Notes under the pieces: generated by a model
Seen by the model: only the letters and a program-made list of their open reading frames with translations
Told to the model about the DNA's origin: nothing
The model's database searches: none
Shown: positions 1 through 8,288 of the stretch, one piece after another
How the letters are laid out: each line of letters begins with the position of its first letter
How positions within the stretch are numbered: position 1 is the first letter of the stretch
Assembly (NCBI GenBank): GCA_963643925.1
Contig: CAVINS010000001.1
Span: 1-64,000, forward strand
Reading direction: 5' to 3'
Origin: Phocaeicola_A sp963643925
GTDB lineage: Bacteria > Bacteroidota > Bacteroidia > Bacteroidales > Bacteroidaceae
Length of the DNA: 64,000 nt
Program-made: the position numbers and the translations under genes

Positions 1-66
1 GTGTTTGACAACTGCCGTACACGTGTTTGACAACTGCCGTACACGTGTTTGACAACTGCCATTCAC
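1..66. repeat. 22-bp tandem array (3 units seen, cut by window edge)
   Basis: Three head-to-tail copies of a 22-bp unit begin at 1, 23 and 45. Each reads GTGTTTGACAACTGCC and then GTACAC (ATTCAC in the last copy). Unit ends are GTG and CAC, so each junction makes CACGTG. The array may extend left of the window. Read on the other strand the unit is almost the same as the units at 59294-59403. There are no spacers, so this is not a CRISPR. Function unknown. Confidence 0.85.
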
Positions 67-240
67 TCATCATGACGGGGGTCTGCAACGTGTATGCACG
101 GAGGTTTACACGTTTTCGTATACACTGTTAATCGATTACAATGCATGCTGAGAAGAGAATGTGATGAGTATACTGTCTGTCGCGGCTAATGGTGATGAGC
201 GCACACCTGGTGTGTTTTCCTTGTTTGGATGGATGCTACT

Positions 241-268
241 GGCCCAGGCCAGCGAGGTGGGCTGGGCC
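241..268 (-). terminator. Weak hairpin after the DUF2851 gene
   Basis: GGCCCAG (241-247) pairs with CTGGGCC (262-268), just past the stop codon of the minus-strand gene at 274. There is no T-run after the stem on the minus strand, so termination is only a guess. The rest of 67-273 shows no gene or clear signal. Confidence 0.3.
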
Positions 269-273
269 GGCGG

Positions 274-1545
274 TCAGCTTTTTTTCTGCCGCAGGAACTC
301 GTAGCCGAACCGGCAGTAGAGGCAGCGCTTGCGGTCGCAATACTCCTTTTGCAGTTGGATGAGCGCTTGCGAGTCGGCGGCACTTTCGGCCTTTAGCCCA
401 CACTGTTCCCACATGCGGGTGATGTGATTGTTCTCTGGCTTCAGTGTCTCCAGGAAGCGAAGGGCGCGCTGGCAGAGTGCCTCGCCGTCGCGGTAGCGTC
501 CGTAGGCGAAGAGGAACGTGCAGACGGTGTTGATGACAATCAAGTCGATGGAGCTTTGGCTCATCACCTTCTTCTGCTCCGGTGAGGCGGCGCCAAAGCG
601 GTAGTGTGTGTCCCAATAGGGCGAGGTGTCGATGGCGAGGAACGAGCGTACTTGCTCCAGCGAGGTGGCCTCCAGCAGTTGCGACAGCAACCCTTGTGAC
701 TGATGGTAGAGTTTGGCCAGTTGCGCCATGCGGATGTGGGGGAAGTTGCCTGGCCGCAAACGCAGGAGCCGCCACACCGAAAGGTCCATCGGACGCAGGT
801 CGAACACATGCGAGAGGTAGGCGTACTCCTTTTGCAGCTTCTGATAATAGTCGTCGTGGATGTCCTGACTTAAGAACCCCGCCTGGCCGAAGAAGATGGC
901 CTCCACCTGGAACAGGTTGTCGCGGTACTTGTCCACCGCCTTGAAGGGCACGTTGCCTGCCCACCGCTCGAAGGCCTCGGCGTTGATGCTGAACCCGAAG
1001 TTCCTGGCCAGGGTGATGAAGAAAGCCTCCTCCCAGTTGCTGTTGCACCGCTTGAGCCGCTCGGTCACCTGACGGGTCTTCTGCTCCAACCGCTCCGACT
1101 GCAGGCGGCTCATCCAACTGTGGGTGAGCATGGTGGGCAGGTCGCCGATGATGCGGAAGCAGGCAGGGTACATGTCCGAGTGACGCAGCTCCTCGTAGTG
1201 AGCGGCTAGCGACGGGGGACAGGTGAACTGCATCTGCGGCACGGGCAGGCCGTTCTGGCGGACAACGTCTGTATCGACCGACTGGGCCAGGTGCAGGATG
1301 ACGTTGTTGTAAGCGGCGTCGTACTGATGTCCGTGGCGGTACCAGTCCGACGAGCAGATGTGAATCTCCACGTTGCCTACCCATAAAGTGCCGTCAATCT
1401 TTATCTTGGCATTGAAGAAGTCCGGGCCTGCGTTGGTGTTGTGCAACCCTACATCTATCACTTCCACCCGCTTCCCGTCGGTGGTCAGCAGGTCTTTCAG
1501 CGGAAAGATTTTATGCTTCCAAGCATAGTGTAGGAGTTGTTCCAT
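274..1545 (-). CDS. DUF2851 family protein
   Basis: This 423-residue protein matches the DUF2851 family in length and in its N-terminal block, where the segments NTNAGPDFFNAKI and VGNVEIHICSSDWYRHGH stand out. It has no signal peptide or membrane segment, so it should be cytoplasmic. The C-terminus carries a cysteine-rich stretch (CDRKRCLYCRFGYEFL). The PD...EIH pattern faintly recalls a PD-(D/E)XK nuclease core, but that is only an inference and no biochemical role is known to me. It is transcribed away from dapB, and the 84-bp gap holds the dapB promoter. The family assignment is confident; the function is unknown. Confidence 0.85.
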   Translation of the reverse strand: MEQLLHYAWKHKIFPLKDLLTTDGKRVEVIDVGLHNTNAGPDFFNAKIKIDGTLWVGNVEIHICSSDWYRHGHQYDAAYNNVILHLAQSVDTDVVRQNGLPVPQMQFTCPPSLAAHYEELRHSDMYPACFRIIGDLPTMLTHSWMSRLQSERLEQKTRQVTERLKRCNSNWEEAFFITLARNFGFSINAEAFERWAGNVPFKAVDKYRDNLFQVEAIFFGQAGFLSQDIHDDYYQKLQKEYAYLSHVFDLRPMDLSVWRLLRLRPGNFPHIRMAQLAKLYHQSQGLLSQLLEATSLEQVRSFLAIDTSPYWDTHYRFGAASPEQKKVMSQSSIDLIVINTVCTFLFAYGRYRDGEALCQRALRFLETLKPENNHITRMWEQCGLKAESAADSQALIQLQKEYCDRKRCLYCRFGYEFLRQKKS

Positions 1546-1600
1546 GTTAATTGAGGTTATATGTATAGCGCAAAAGTAAATAAATGTGGCGAATAAAAAT

Positions 1601-1608
1601 TATCTTTG
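1601..1608 (+). promoter_or_regulatory. Promoter -7 box of dapB (TATCTTTG)
   Basis: TATCTTTG fits the Bacteroidetes -7 consensus TAnnTTTG and lies 21 bp before the ATG at 1630. No good TTTG box is seen about 20 bp upstream. Because an upstream in-frame ATG at 1606 would lie inside this box, the box also supports 1630 as the true start. Confidence 0.6.
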
Positions 1609-1629
1609 CCACATTTAATTGCAAATGAC

Positions 1630-2385
1630 ATGAGAATAGCATTGATTGGATATGGAAAGATGGGGCACGAGATAGAACGGATAGCCCGCAGTAGAGGACA
1701 CGAGATTGTGAGTATCATCGATGTCGACAACCAGGAGGACTTCAAGTCGGACGCCTTCAAGAGTGCCGATGTGGCCATCGAGTTCACCGCTCCTATGGTA
1801 GCTTACCAAAACTACATGAAGGCCTTCGAGGCCGGGGTGAAAGTGGTGTCGGGCAGCACGGGCTGGATGGCCGAACACGGCGACGAGATACGCCGCCTGT
1901 GCGACGAGGAGGGCAAGACCCTCTTCTGGTCGTCGAACTTCAGTCTGGGCGTGGCCATCTTCTCGGCGGTGAACGACTACCTGGCCAAGATTATGAACCA
2001 GTTCCCCGGCTACGACGTGACCATGAGCGAGACGCACCACATCCACAAGCTGGACGCTCCCAGCGGCACTGCCATCACACTGGCCGAAGGCATCCTGGCC
2101 AACATCGACCGCAAGACGAAATGGGTGAGGGGTACACTGTGTCAGCCAGACGGGTCGGTCGTGGGCAGCGACCAGTGCGCTCCCGACGAGCTCTGCGTCA
2201 GCTCCATCCGCGAGGGCGAGGTGCCGGGCATACACACCATCCGCTACGAGTCGGAGGCCGACAACATCATCATCACCCACGATGCGAAGAACCGCAAGGG
2301 ATTTGCCCTCGGAGCCGTGCTGGCGGCCGAATATACCGCTCAGCACAGTGGTTTCCTGGGCATGAAGGATTTATTTCATTTTTAA
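1630..2385 (+). CDS. dapB: 4-hydroxy-tetrahydrodipicolinate reductase
   Basis: DapB reduces 4-hydroxy-tetrahydrodipicolinate with NAD(P)H in the diaminopimelate/lysine pathway in the cytoplasm. From the ATG at 1630 it is 251 residues, normal for the family. The nucleotide-binding loop GYGKMG is at the N-terminus (MRIALIGYGKMG), and the catalytic block SETHHIHKLDAPSGTA holds the paired histidines, the lysine and the substrate-binding SGTA. An in-frame ATG at 1606 would add eight residues but falls in the promoter box, so 1630 is preferred. It starts a plus-strand run with the two signal peptidase genes, 21 bp upstream of the first. Confidence 0.95.
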   Translation: MRIALIGYGKMGHEIERIARSRGHEIVSIIDVDNQEDFKSDAFKSADVAIEFTAPMVAYQNYMKAFEAGVKVVSGSTGWMAEHGDEIRRLCDEEGKTLFWSSNFSLGVAIFSAVNDYLAKIMNQFPGYDVTMSETHHIHKLDAPSGTAITLAEGILANIDRKTKWVRGTLCQPDGSVVGSDQCAPDELCVSSIREGEVPGIHTIRYESEADNIIITHDAKNRKGFALGAVLAAEYTAQHSGFLGMKDLFHF

Positions 2386-2406
2386 AGCCAAACGACAGAA
2401 CAGCGT

Positions 2407-3849
2407 ATGTTAGAAAGAATACAACATTGCAAGAGACGCGACTGGATAAAGTTCGCCATAGTGGCCATACTCTATCTGCTTTTCCTCTGGTGGGTGGAGA
2501 GCTGGTGGGGACTCATCGTGCTGCCTTTCATCTTTGATTCCTACATCACACGCATCATTCCCTGGACCTGGTGGAAATCGTTGAAGAACAAGAATGGTCG
2601 GAACGCCATGAGCTGGGTTGACGCCATCGTCTTTGCGCTGGTTGCTGTTTACTTTGTGAACATCTATGCTTTCCAGAATTATGTGATACCCACCTCCTCG
2701 TTGGAGAAGTCGTTGCTGACGGGCGATTACCTCTTCGTGAGCAAGCTGAGCTACGGACCGCGTGTGCCGCAGACTCCGCTCTCCATGCCGCTGACCCAGC
2801 ATACGCTGCCCATACTGAACTGCAAGTCGTACATCGAATGGCCGCAGTGGAAATACCGCCGTGTGAAAGGCACGGGACAGGTGCAGCTCAACGACATCGT
2901 GGTGTTCAACTACCCGTCGGGCGACACGGTGGTGGCCAACCCCGCCTACCAAGCCGCGGACTACTATGGCATGTGCTACCAGGTGGGCGAGCAACTCTAT
3001 CCCGAGAAACCTCAGCTGGACAGCCTGAGCCGTGCGCAGCAACGCATGGTACTACAGTTCTACTGCAGCGAAGGCCGGAAGTACATCAGCCAACACCCCG
3101 AGGAATTCGGCAAGGTGATGTGGCGTCCCGTGGACCGTCGCGAGAACTACGTAAAACGCTGCGTGGGCTTGCCCGGACAGACGCTGCAGATAAAGGACCG
3201 CGTCATCTACCTGGATGGTGTGGCTAACCGGGAGCCGGAGAATGTGCAGTATGGCTACACGGTGCGCACCAACGGACCGATACCGGAGGCGCTGCGGCGT
3301 GAATTGGGCATATCCGACGAGGACGCCTCTTCGCACAACCAAGAGCAGACGCTCTACTCCATGCCTCTTACCAAGAAAGCCCACGATGCCTTGCTGGCTC
3401 ACAAAGAGCTGGTGCAGAGCATCTCCGCCAACGAATCCTTTGCCGAGCAGCTCTACCCGATAACCGCCTACACTGGTTGGACCGTAGACAACTACGGCCC
3501 CGTGTGGATACCGAAGAAGGGCGAAACCATCGAATTGACCGACGAGAACCTGCCCCTCTACGAACGGCCTATCGCCGTGTACGAGGGCAACAAGCTGGAG
3601 GCGAAGGACGGTAAAATCTTCATCAACGGCGAGCAGACGAACAAATATACCTTCCGCATGGACTACTACTGGATGATGGGTGACAACCGCCACAACTCCG
3701 CTGACTCACGCTTCTGGGGCTTCGTGCCCGAGGACCACATCGTGGGTAAGCCCATCGTGGTGTGGCTCTCGCTGGACAAGGACTGTGGATGGTTCGATGG
3801 CAAGATTCGCTGGAACCGTTTCTTCAAGTGGGTTGACAACATCAAGTGA
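2407..3849 (+). CDS. lepB: Signal peptidase I (active-type, long form)
   Basis: An inner-membrane S26 peptidase that removes signal peptides from exported proteins. It has 480 residues, longer than E. coli LepB, with hydrophobic segments near residues 16-45 and 73-90. The catalytic serine box is VIPTSSLE, with Ser98 directly before Leu99. The general-base lysine is Lys250 in YVKRCVGLPGQ. Box E is intact: MMGDNRHNSADSRFWGFVP near the C-terminus. The stretch between the serine and lysine boxes is expanded by a large insertion. It follows dapB closely and precedes a paralogue that lacks the catalytic residues, so this copy is the likely working enzyme. Confidence 0.93.
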   Translation: MLERIQHCKRRDWIKFAIVAILYLLFLWWVESWWGLIVLPFIFDSYITRIIPWTWWKSLKNKNGRNAMSWVDAIVFALVAVYFVNIYAFQNYVIPTSSLEKSLLTGDYLFVSKLSYGPRVPQTPLSMPLTQHTLPILNCKSYIEWPQWKYRRVKGTGQVQLNDIVVFNYPSGDTVVANPAYQAADYYGMCYQVGEQLYPEKPQLDSLSRAQQRMVLQFYCSEGRKYISQHPEEFGKVMWRPVDRRENYVKRCVGLPGQTLQIKDRVIYLDGVANREPENVQYGYTVRTNGPIPEALRRELGISDEDASSHNQEQTLYSMPLTKKAHDALLAHKELVQSISANESFAEQLYPITAYTGWTVDNYGPVWIPKKGETIELTDENLPLYERPIAVYEGNKLEAKDGKIFINGEQTNKYTFRMDYYWMMGDNRHNSADSRFWGFVPEDHIVGKPIVVWLSLDKDCGWFDGKIRWNRFFKWVDNIK

Positions 3850-3891
3850 CATCATCCAGTAGGGGAGTGGCTCCGATAAATTGACACTGTC

Positions 3892-4812
3892 ATGCGTTCG
3901 CTATTGAAAACATTGCTCGTTGCCGTGGTGGCGGTGCTGCTAGTGAAACTGGTGGCCTTCACCTCGTGTACCATCCCCTCCACGGGGATGGAGAACACCC
4001 TGTACCGGGGCGACCGGGTGATAGTGAACCGCTGGAGCTACGGCTACCGCACCCCTTTGGCTTCCATCTTCGGCTATCACCGCTGGGCTGAGGCTCCGGT
4101 GCGCCGCAACGATATCGTCCTCTTCAACCGCCCATCCGCCCAGCAGACGTTGCAGGACGGGGGCGACATCTTCATCAACCGCTGTGTGGGACTGCCGGGC
4201 GACACGCTTCGCCTCACCGACGAGCTGATACTCACCGACGCCGACGAGCTGACCCCCGACAGTAAATACCTCTATGCTTATCCCGGCCAGCAGGAGACAC
4301 TGGTGACGCAGGCCATCCGCCAGGCAGGCATCGAGGACAATACACTGGTGGGCTACGACCAGGGCGATTATCTGCGCAGCTTCAGCCGGTGCGAGATCAA
4401 CGCCGTGAAGCGTCTGCTGGGCCCACAGGTGCAGTTCCGCAGTGTGCAGACTGCCGACTCCGACGCGGTGCACGACTTTGTGGTGCCGGGCAAAGGCATC
4501 GCCGTGAGGGTGCGCCCGTGGAACGTGATGCTGCTGCGCAACACCATCGTGATGCACGAGGGACGCCGGGCCGAGGTGAAAGGCGACACGCTGTTGGTCG
4601 ACGGCCGTCCCGTAGCCAGTTACCGCTTTACCAAAGACTATTACTGGATGGCCTCCAACAATTCCATGAGCCTCTGCGACTCGCGCCTGTTCGGCTTTGT
4701 GCCCAAGGAGTGCATCATAGGCAGGGCCGTCCTGGTGTGGTTCTCCAAGGACCCGTCGGAGAGTCTCCTCTCGGGTTATCGCTTTGAACGGTTCTTCCAC
4801 AGAATAAATTAA
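3892..4812 (+). CDS. Signal peptidase I paralogue lacking Ser/Lys dyad
   Basis: A 306-residue S26-family protein with one N-terminal membrane segment (residues about 5-24). The serine box reads IPSTGMENTL: the position before Met, which holds the nucleophilic Ser in active enzymes, is Gly32. The lysine box reads FINRCVGLPGD: the catalytic Lys position is Asn96. Box E is also altered, with ASNNSMSLCDSRLFG in place of GDNRxxSxDSR. The fold signatures (GLPGDTLRL, FGFVPKECIIGRAVLVWF) are otherwise kept. I read it as a probable pseudo-protease that may partner the active LepB encoded 42 bp upstream, similar in arrangement to SpsA/SpsB of Staphylococcus. Family membership is clear; inactivity is inferred from the sequence. 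Confidence 0.9.
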   Translation: MRSLLKTLLVAVVAVLLVKLVAFTSCTIPSTGMENTLYRGDRVIVNRWSYGYRTPLASIFGYHRWAEAPVRRNDIVLFNRPSAQQTLQDGGDIFINRCVGLPGDTLRLTDELILTDADELTPDSKYLYAYPGQQETLVTQAIRQAGIEDNTLVGYDQGDYLRSFSRCEINAVKRLLGPQVQFRSVQTADSDAVHDFVVPGKGIAVRVRPWNVMLLRNTIVMHEGRRAEVKGDTLLVDGRPVASYRFTKDYYWMASNNSMSLCDSRLFGFVPKECIIGRAVLVWFSKDPSESLLSGYRFERFFHRIN

Positions 4813-4817
4813 CTTTG
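4783..4817 (+). promoter_or_regulatory. Candidate promoter for the thioesterase
   Basis: TAACTTTG at 4810-4817 fits TAnnTTTG and overlaps the stop codon of the preceding gene. TTTG at 4783-4786 lies 23 bp upstream, slightly longer than the usual 19-21. The start codon of the next gene is only 9 bp downstream of the -7 box, so a transcript from here would be almost leaderless. Confidence 0.4.
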
Positions 4818-4825
4818 CAGCAATT

Positions 4826-5233
4826 ATGGACAAATATATCTACGAACTGAAACTGAAAGTGCGCGACTATGAGTGCGACTTGCAGGGCATTGTCAACAAT
4901 GCCAACTATCAACACTACTTGGAACATACCCGCCACGAGTTTCTCCTCTCCACGGGTGTCAGCTTCGCCAAACTTCATGCCGAGGGCATCGACCCCGTGG
5001 TGGCACGCATCAACATCGCCTTCAAGACTCCCTTGCGGAGCGGCGAAGAGTTCGTGTCGAAGCTCTATCTGAAGAAAGAGGGCATCAAGTATGTGTTCTA
5101 CCAGGACATCTTCCGTCTGCCGGACATGAAGATGGCCATCAAGTCGTCCGTCGAGGTGGTATCACTGGTGAACGGACGACTGAGTGACTGTGCCTTGTTC
5201 GATCAAATCTTTGCCCCCTATATGCATGACTGA
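4826..5233 (+). CDS. Acyl-CoA thioesterase, hotdog fold (YbgC/4HBT type)
   Basis: A 135-residue single-domain hotdog protein. The active-site block is DLQGIVNNANYQHYLEHTR, which matches the YbgC/4-hydroxybenzoyl-CoA thioesterase pattern D-x-x-G-x-V-N/Y-x-x-x-Y-x-x-y-x-E. Family members hydrolyse acyl-CoA thioesters in the cytoplasm; the physiological substrate cannot be read from the sequence. It begins 13 bp after the signal-peptidase paralogue and overlaps the start of dprA by 8 bp, so translation of the two is probably coupled. Confidence 0.88.
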   Translation: MDKYIYELKLKVRDYECDLQGIVNNANYQHYLEHTRHEFLLSTGVSFAKLHAEGIDPVVARINIAFKTPLRSGEEFVSKLYLKKEGIKYVFYQDIFRLPDMKMAIKSSVEVVSLVNGRLSDCALFDQIFAPYMHD

Positions 5234-6341
5234 GCAGGAGCTGTTACATACCATCGTGCTGTCGCGCATACCGGGACTCGGGTTGGCGGGCATACACAAG
5301 CTGATGAAGGCTTGCGGCAGTGCCGTGGCCATCTTCGAACGGCGCAAAGAACTGCCCAGTCTGGTGCAGGGGTCCGATAAACTGGTGGACGCGCTCGACT
5401 GCCCTGCCACCTTCGAGAGTGCGAAGCGGGAGGTGGAGTTTGTGCAGAAGAACACCATCACCTGTCTGGGTTACTTCGATGCCGACTTCCCCTCGCGCCT
5501 GCGCGAATGCAGCGACTCGCCTATACTGCTGTATTATAAAGGAAACACGCCCCTCAATCAGTTGAAGGTCATCAACATGGTGGGTACCCGCCATTGCACC
5601 GACTATGGCCGTCGGGTTTGCGATGCCTTCCTGCGCGACTTGAAGCGACTCTGTCCCGACGTGCTGGTGGTCAGCGGACTGGCCTACGGCATCGACATCA
5701 ATGCCCATCGCGCGGCTCTGAGCGTAGGACTCAATACGGTGGGTGTGTTGGCCCATGGGCTCGACCGCATCTATCCCTCCGTACATCGACAGACGGCGGT
5801 GCAGATGTTGCAGCACGGCGGACTGCTCACCGAGTTCCCGAGCGGCACCAACCCCGACCGCCAGAACTTTGTGATGCGCAACCGCATAGTGGCGGGCATG
5901 TGCGACGCTACCATCGTGGTGGAGAGTGCCACCAAGGGCGGCGCCCTGATAACGGCCGACCTCGCCGTGGGGTATGACCGCGACTGCTTTGCCTTCCCCG
6001 GTCGGTGCGACGACCCCTTCTCGATGGGTTGCAACGCGCTGATACGCGACAACAAGGCCGCCCTCATCCAGTCGGCCGAGGAGTTTGTGAAAGCCATGCA
6101 ATGGGATGTGCAGACCCGCGTGACCAAGCCCGTACAACTGCAGCTCTTCCCCGACTTGAGCAACGAGGAGCAGGTTGTCGCCACGCTGCTGGAGACCATG
6201 CCCGACGGATGCCCGCTTAACGAGCTCAGCGTGAAGGCTGAGATGGCTGTCAACAAGCTGAGCGCTCTGCTCTTCGAGATGGAACTCAAAGGGGTGGTGC
6301 AGGCACTGCCCGGCAACAAATACCGACTTATCACCATTTAA
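5226..6341 (+). CDS. dprA: DNA-processing protein DprA
   Basis: DprA binds incoming single-stranded DNA during natural transformation and loads RecA. From the ATG at 5226 it has 371 residues: a helix-hairpin-helix/SAM-like N-terminal part (residues about 1-70, with SRIPGLGLAGIHKLM), the Rossmann core (about 75-295) with VGTRHCTDYGRR and SGLAYGIDINAHRAAL, the conserved FPSGTNPDRQNFVMRNRI block, and a C-terminal winged helix (about 305-371). A longer frame opens at 5184, but the start at 5226 gives the conserved N-terminus and overlaps the thioesterase stop, as in coupled gene pairs. No other competence gene lies in the window. Confidence 0.92.
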   Translation: MTEQELLHTIVLSRIPGLGLAGIHKLMKACGSAVAIFERRKELPSLVQGSDKLVDALDCPATFESAKREVEFVQKNTITCLGYFDADFPSRLRECSDSPILLYYKGNTPLNQLKVINMVGTRHCTDYGRRVCDAFLRDLKRLCPDVLVVSGLAYGIDINAHRAALSVGLNTVGVLAHGLDRIYPSVHRQTAVQMLQHGGLLTEFPSGTNPDRQNFVMRNRIVAGMCDATIVVESATKGGALITADLAVGYDRDCFAFPGRCDDPFSMGCNALIRDNKAALIQSAEEFVKAMQWDVQTRVTKPVQLQLFPDLSNEEQVVATLLETMPDGCPLNELSVKAEMAVNKLSALLFEMELKGVVQALPGNKYRLITI

Positions 6342-6368
6342 TCCATTCATAGCTAACAGTAACGGACA

Positions 6369-7568
6369 ATGAACAACTCACTCTTGCAGGACATCGGAAC
6401 ACTGCTCTCGGAATATGGTATGAATCAGGAGTCTATCAGCCTCACCCAACGGCTGTTGGTCATTCTGCTCATCATCTTCGTGGCTTATCTGACAGACTTC
6501 ATCTGCCGCAAGATGATAGTGCCCGTCGTCAAGCGGGTGGTGGCCTCCACCAAGGCCACGTGGGACGACATCCTCCTCTCCGACAAGGTGCTCAACAACC
6601 TCTGCCACATCGTGCCCTCCATCTTCATCTACGTACTGCTGCCTTTCGCCTTCTCCGATGTACCCTCGTGGCTCCACTTCCTCATGAAGATAAGCCTGGT
6701 CTACATCATCGCCGCCACGCTGAAGCTCATCTGCTCGTTCCTCACGGCGCTCTACAACCTCTCCGCACAGCACAAAGAGCTGAAGGACCGTCCGCTGAAG
6801 GGGGTCTATCAGATGCTGAAGATTATCACCATCTTCTTGGGAGTCATTGGTATCGTGAGTGTGCTTATCGACAAGAGTCCCGTCGTGCTCTTCACTGGTT
6901 TGGGCGCTGCAGCCACGGTGCTCATGCTCATCTTCAAGGACACCATTGTGGGCCTTGTGGCCGGCGTGCAGCTCTCTGCCAACGATATGCTTCGTCCCGG
7001 TGACTGGATTACTATGGACAAGTCCGGTGCCAACGGTATTGTCACCGAGGTGACCCTCACTACCGTGAAGGTACGCAACTGGGACAACACCATCACCACC
7101 ATACCTCCCTATACCCTGGTGAGTGACTCGTTCAGGAACTGGCGCAATATGCAGCAGAGCGGTGGACGACGTGTGAAGCGCTCTATCTACATCGATGTGC
7201 GCACCATTCGCTTCTGTACCCCGGATGAACTGCAACGCTTCGTGGCGAAGGGATGGGTGTCGGCCGATGAGGCCACGGCAGAGACCGTCAACTTGGGTGT
7301 GTTCCGTCGCTTTCTGGAACGCTACCTGAGCGAATCGTCGAAGGTAAACAGCGAGATGATGCTTATGGTGCGTCAACTGCAGCCAACGCCCCAAGGCCTA
7401 CCCCTCGAACTCTACTTCTTTACCACCAACACCAACTGGGTACCTTACGAGCATATACAGGCGGACATCTTCGACCATGTGTTGGCCATACTCCCCCAAT
7501 TCGGGTTGCGCTTGTTCCAGAGTCCCTCCGGCGACGATCTGCAACAAGTGCTCTCTGCCAAAGCATAG
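6369..7568 (+). CDS. MscS-family mechanosensitive ion channel
   Basis: A 399-residue inner-membrane protein with about five hydrophobic segments in the first 190 residues, followed by the MscS pore helix and beta domain (LGAAATVLMLIFKDTIVGLVAG, then DMLRPGDWI, and YTLVSDSFRNWRNM). The N-terminal layout and length resemble the YbdG (miniconductance) type more than E. coli MscS itself. Such channels release solutes when turgor rises after osmotic downshift. It starts 27 bp after dprA and ends the plus-strand block; a long hairpin follows. Confidence 0.88.
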   Translation: MNNSLLQDIGTLLSEYGMNQESISLTQRLLVILLIIFVAYLTDFICRKMIVPVVKRVVASTKATWDDILLSDKVLNNLCHIVPSIFIYVLLPFAFSDVPSWLHFLMKISLVYIIAATLKLICSFLTALYNLSAQHKELKDRPLKGVYQMLKIITIFLGVIGIVSVLIDKSPVVLFTGLGAAATVLMLIFKDTIVGLVAGVQLSANDMLRPGDWITMDKSGANGIVTEVTLTTVKVRNWDNTITTIPPYTLVSDSFRNWRNMQQSGGRRVKRSIYIDVRTIRFCTPDELQRFVAKGWVSADEATAETVNLGVFRRFLERYLSESSKVNSEMMLMVRQLQPTPQGLPLELYFFTTNTNWVPYEHIQADIFDHVLAILPQFGLRLFQSPSGDDLQQVLSAKA

Positions 7569-7590
7569 CCTGACACATTGCTCCCTATTA

Positions 7591-7646
7591 CGCCCCATCA
7601 CGTTACTCCTATATAATAAGGTATAGGAGTAACGCAATGGGACGTG
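7591..7646. terminator. Long hairpin after the MscS gene
   Basis: The arms CGTTACTCCTATA (7602-7614) and TATAGGAGTAACG (7623-7635) pair perfectly over 13 bp around an 8-nt loop. Outside a CA/CA mismatch, CCCAT/ATGGG and ACG/CGT extend the stem. No T-run follows, so it may stop transcription as a strong structure or act on either strand. Loop and right arm share a 17-mer with the intergenic region at 45549. Confidence 0.6.
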
Positions 7647-7885
7647 TGAATTTGTACGTTCAACGTCCGTTTGTCATATCACAAAGATAGTAAATGTCGT
7701 CAAATAATATTCAACAAGTGGCTCTTCTTCGGTAATCAGCGTGTTTATGAAAGTGTGTTGTACGGATACCGCTTACAACTGTTAAGATATACTATATATA
7801 TGATTACATATTTATGCTAAATACGGGTATTGCTATTCTAAAAAGAAAGTTGACTAAGATTAATATGGACAAAATATCGTTATTT

Positions 7886-7917
7886 CTTGTTGCATACTGA
7901 CTATCCGCCTATCTTTG
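7886..7917 (+). promoter_or_regulatory. Promoter of asnB (TTG - N20 - TATCTTTG)
   Basis: A TTCTTG box ending at 7889 is followed after exactly 20 bp by TATCTTTG (7910-7917). Both boxes and the spacing match the Bacteroidetes housekeeping promoter. Transcription should begin near 7925, giving an unusually long untranslated leader of about 365 nt. The stretch 7647-7885 upstream is AT-rich and I see no gene in it. Confidence 0.65.
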
Positions 7918-7924
7918 CATCGAA

Positions 7925-8288
7925 ATCAAAGTACAGATATAACTAAACGAGGGTACTTTGGGGATAGGTATTAGTTATTTATTTGAGAGAGGAGAGAGGC
8001 ACCTGGCCGATAGGTGCGAATGGACTGAAAGGTTGTAATGACATTATTGCGTGAATGATAGAGAGAGAATGAAACGGAATTTGTAAACGGTTTAAACGGG
8101 AGTATCGGCCTTAGTCCCGGCCGTTTCGATTCCATTAACTTGATTTGCGAACGTAAACGATATAACTAAACACATAGAATAAATACGAGATTCTTCGGGG
8201 GAAGGACCGGCATCAGTGACCGATGAGCCGCTGGTGTTTGTCATCTCCAGATAATTGGATATATCAATCAACAAATACGATTAAGACC
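7925..8288 (+). promoter_or_regulatory. Long leader of asnB, possibly structured
   Basis: No credible ORF lies between the promoter and the asnB ATG. The leader can form AAAGTAC/GTACTTT near its 5' end, GGCACCT/AGGTGC(G) around 8000, and a CGGCC/GGCCG hairpin near 8108-8125 flanked by AAACGG/CCGTTT. The 13-mer GATATAACTAAAC occurs twice, near 7937 and 8159. These features suggest a cis-regulatory RNA or attenuator for asparagine synthesis. I do not recognise it as a known riboswitch class. Confidence 0.4.

Noticed and set aside
7682..7689. Minus-strand -7 box (TATCTTTG) in the mscS/asnB gap
   Set aside because: No -33 box at a usable distance and no minus-strand gene downstream.
8223..8288. 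22-residue N-terminal extension of AsnB
   Set aside because: Class II glutaminases need Cys as residue 2; the ATG at 8289 gives MCGIVG exactly.
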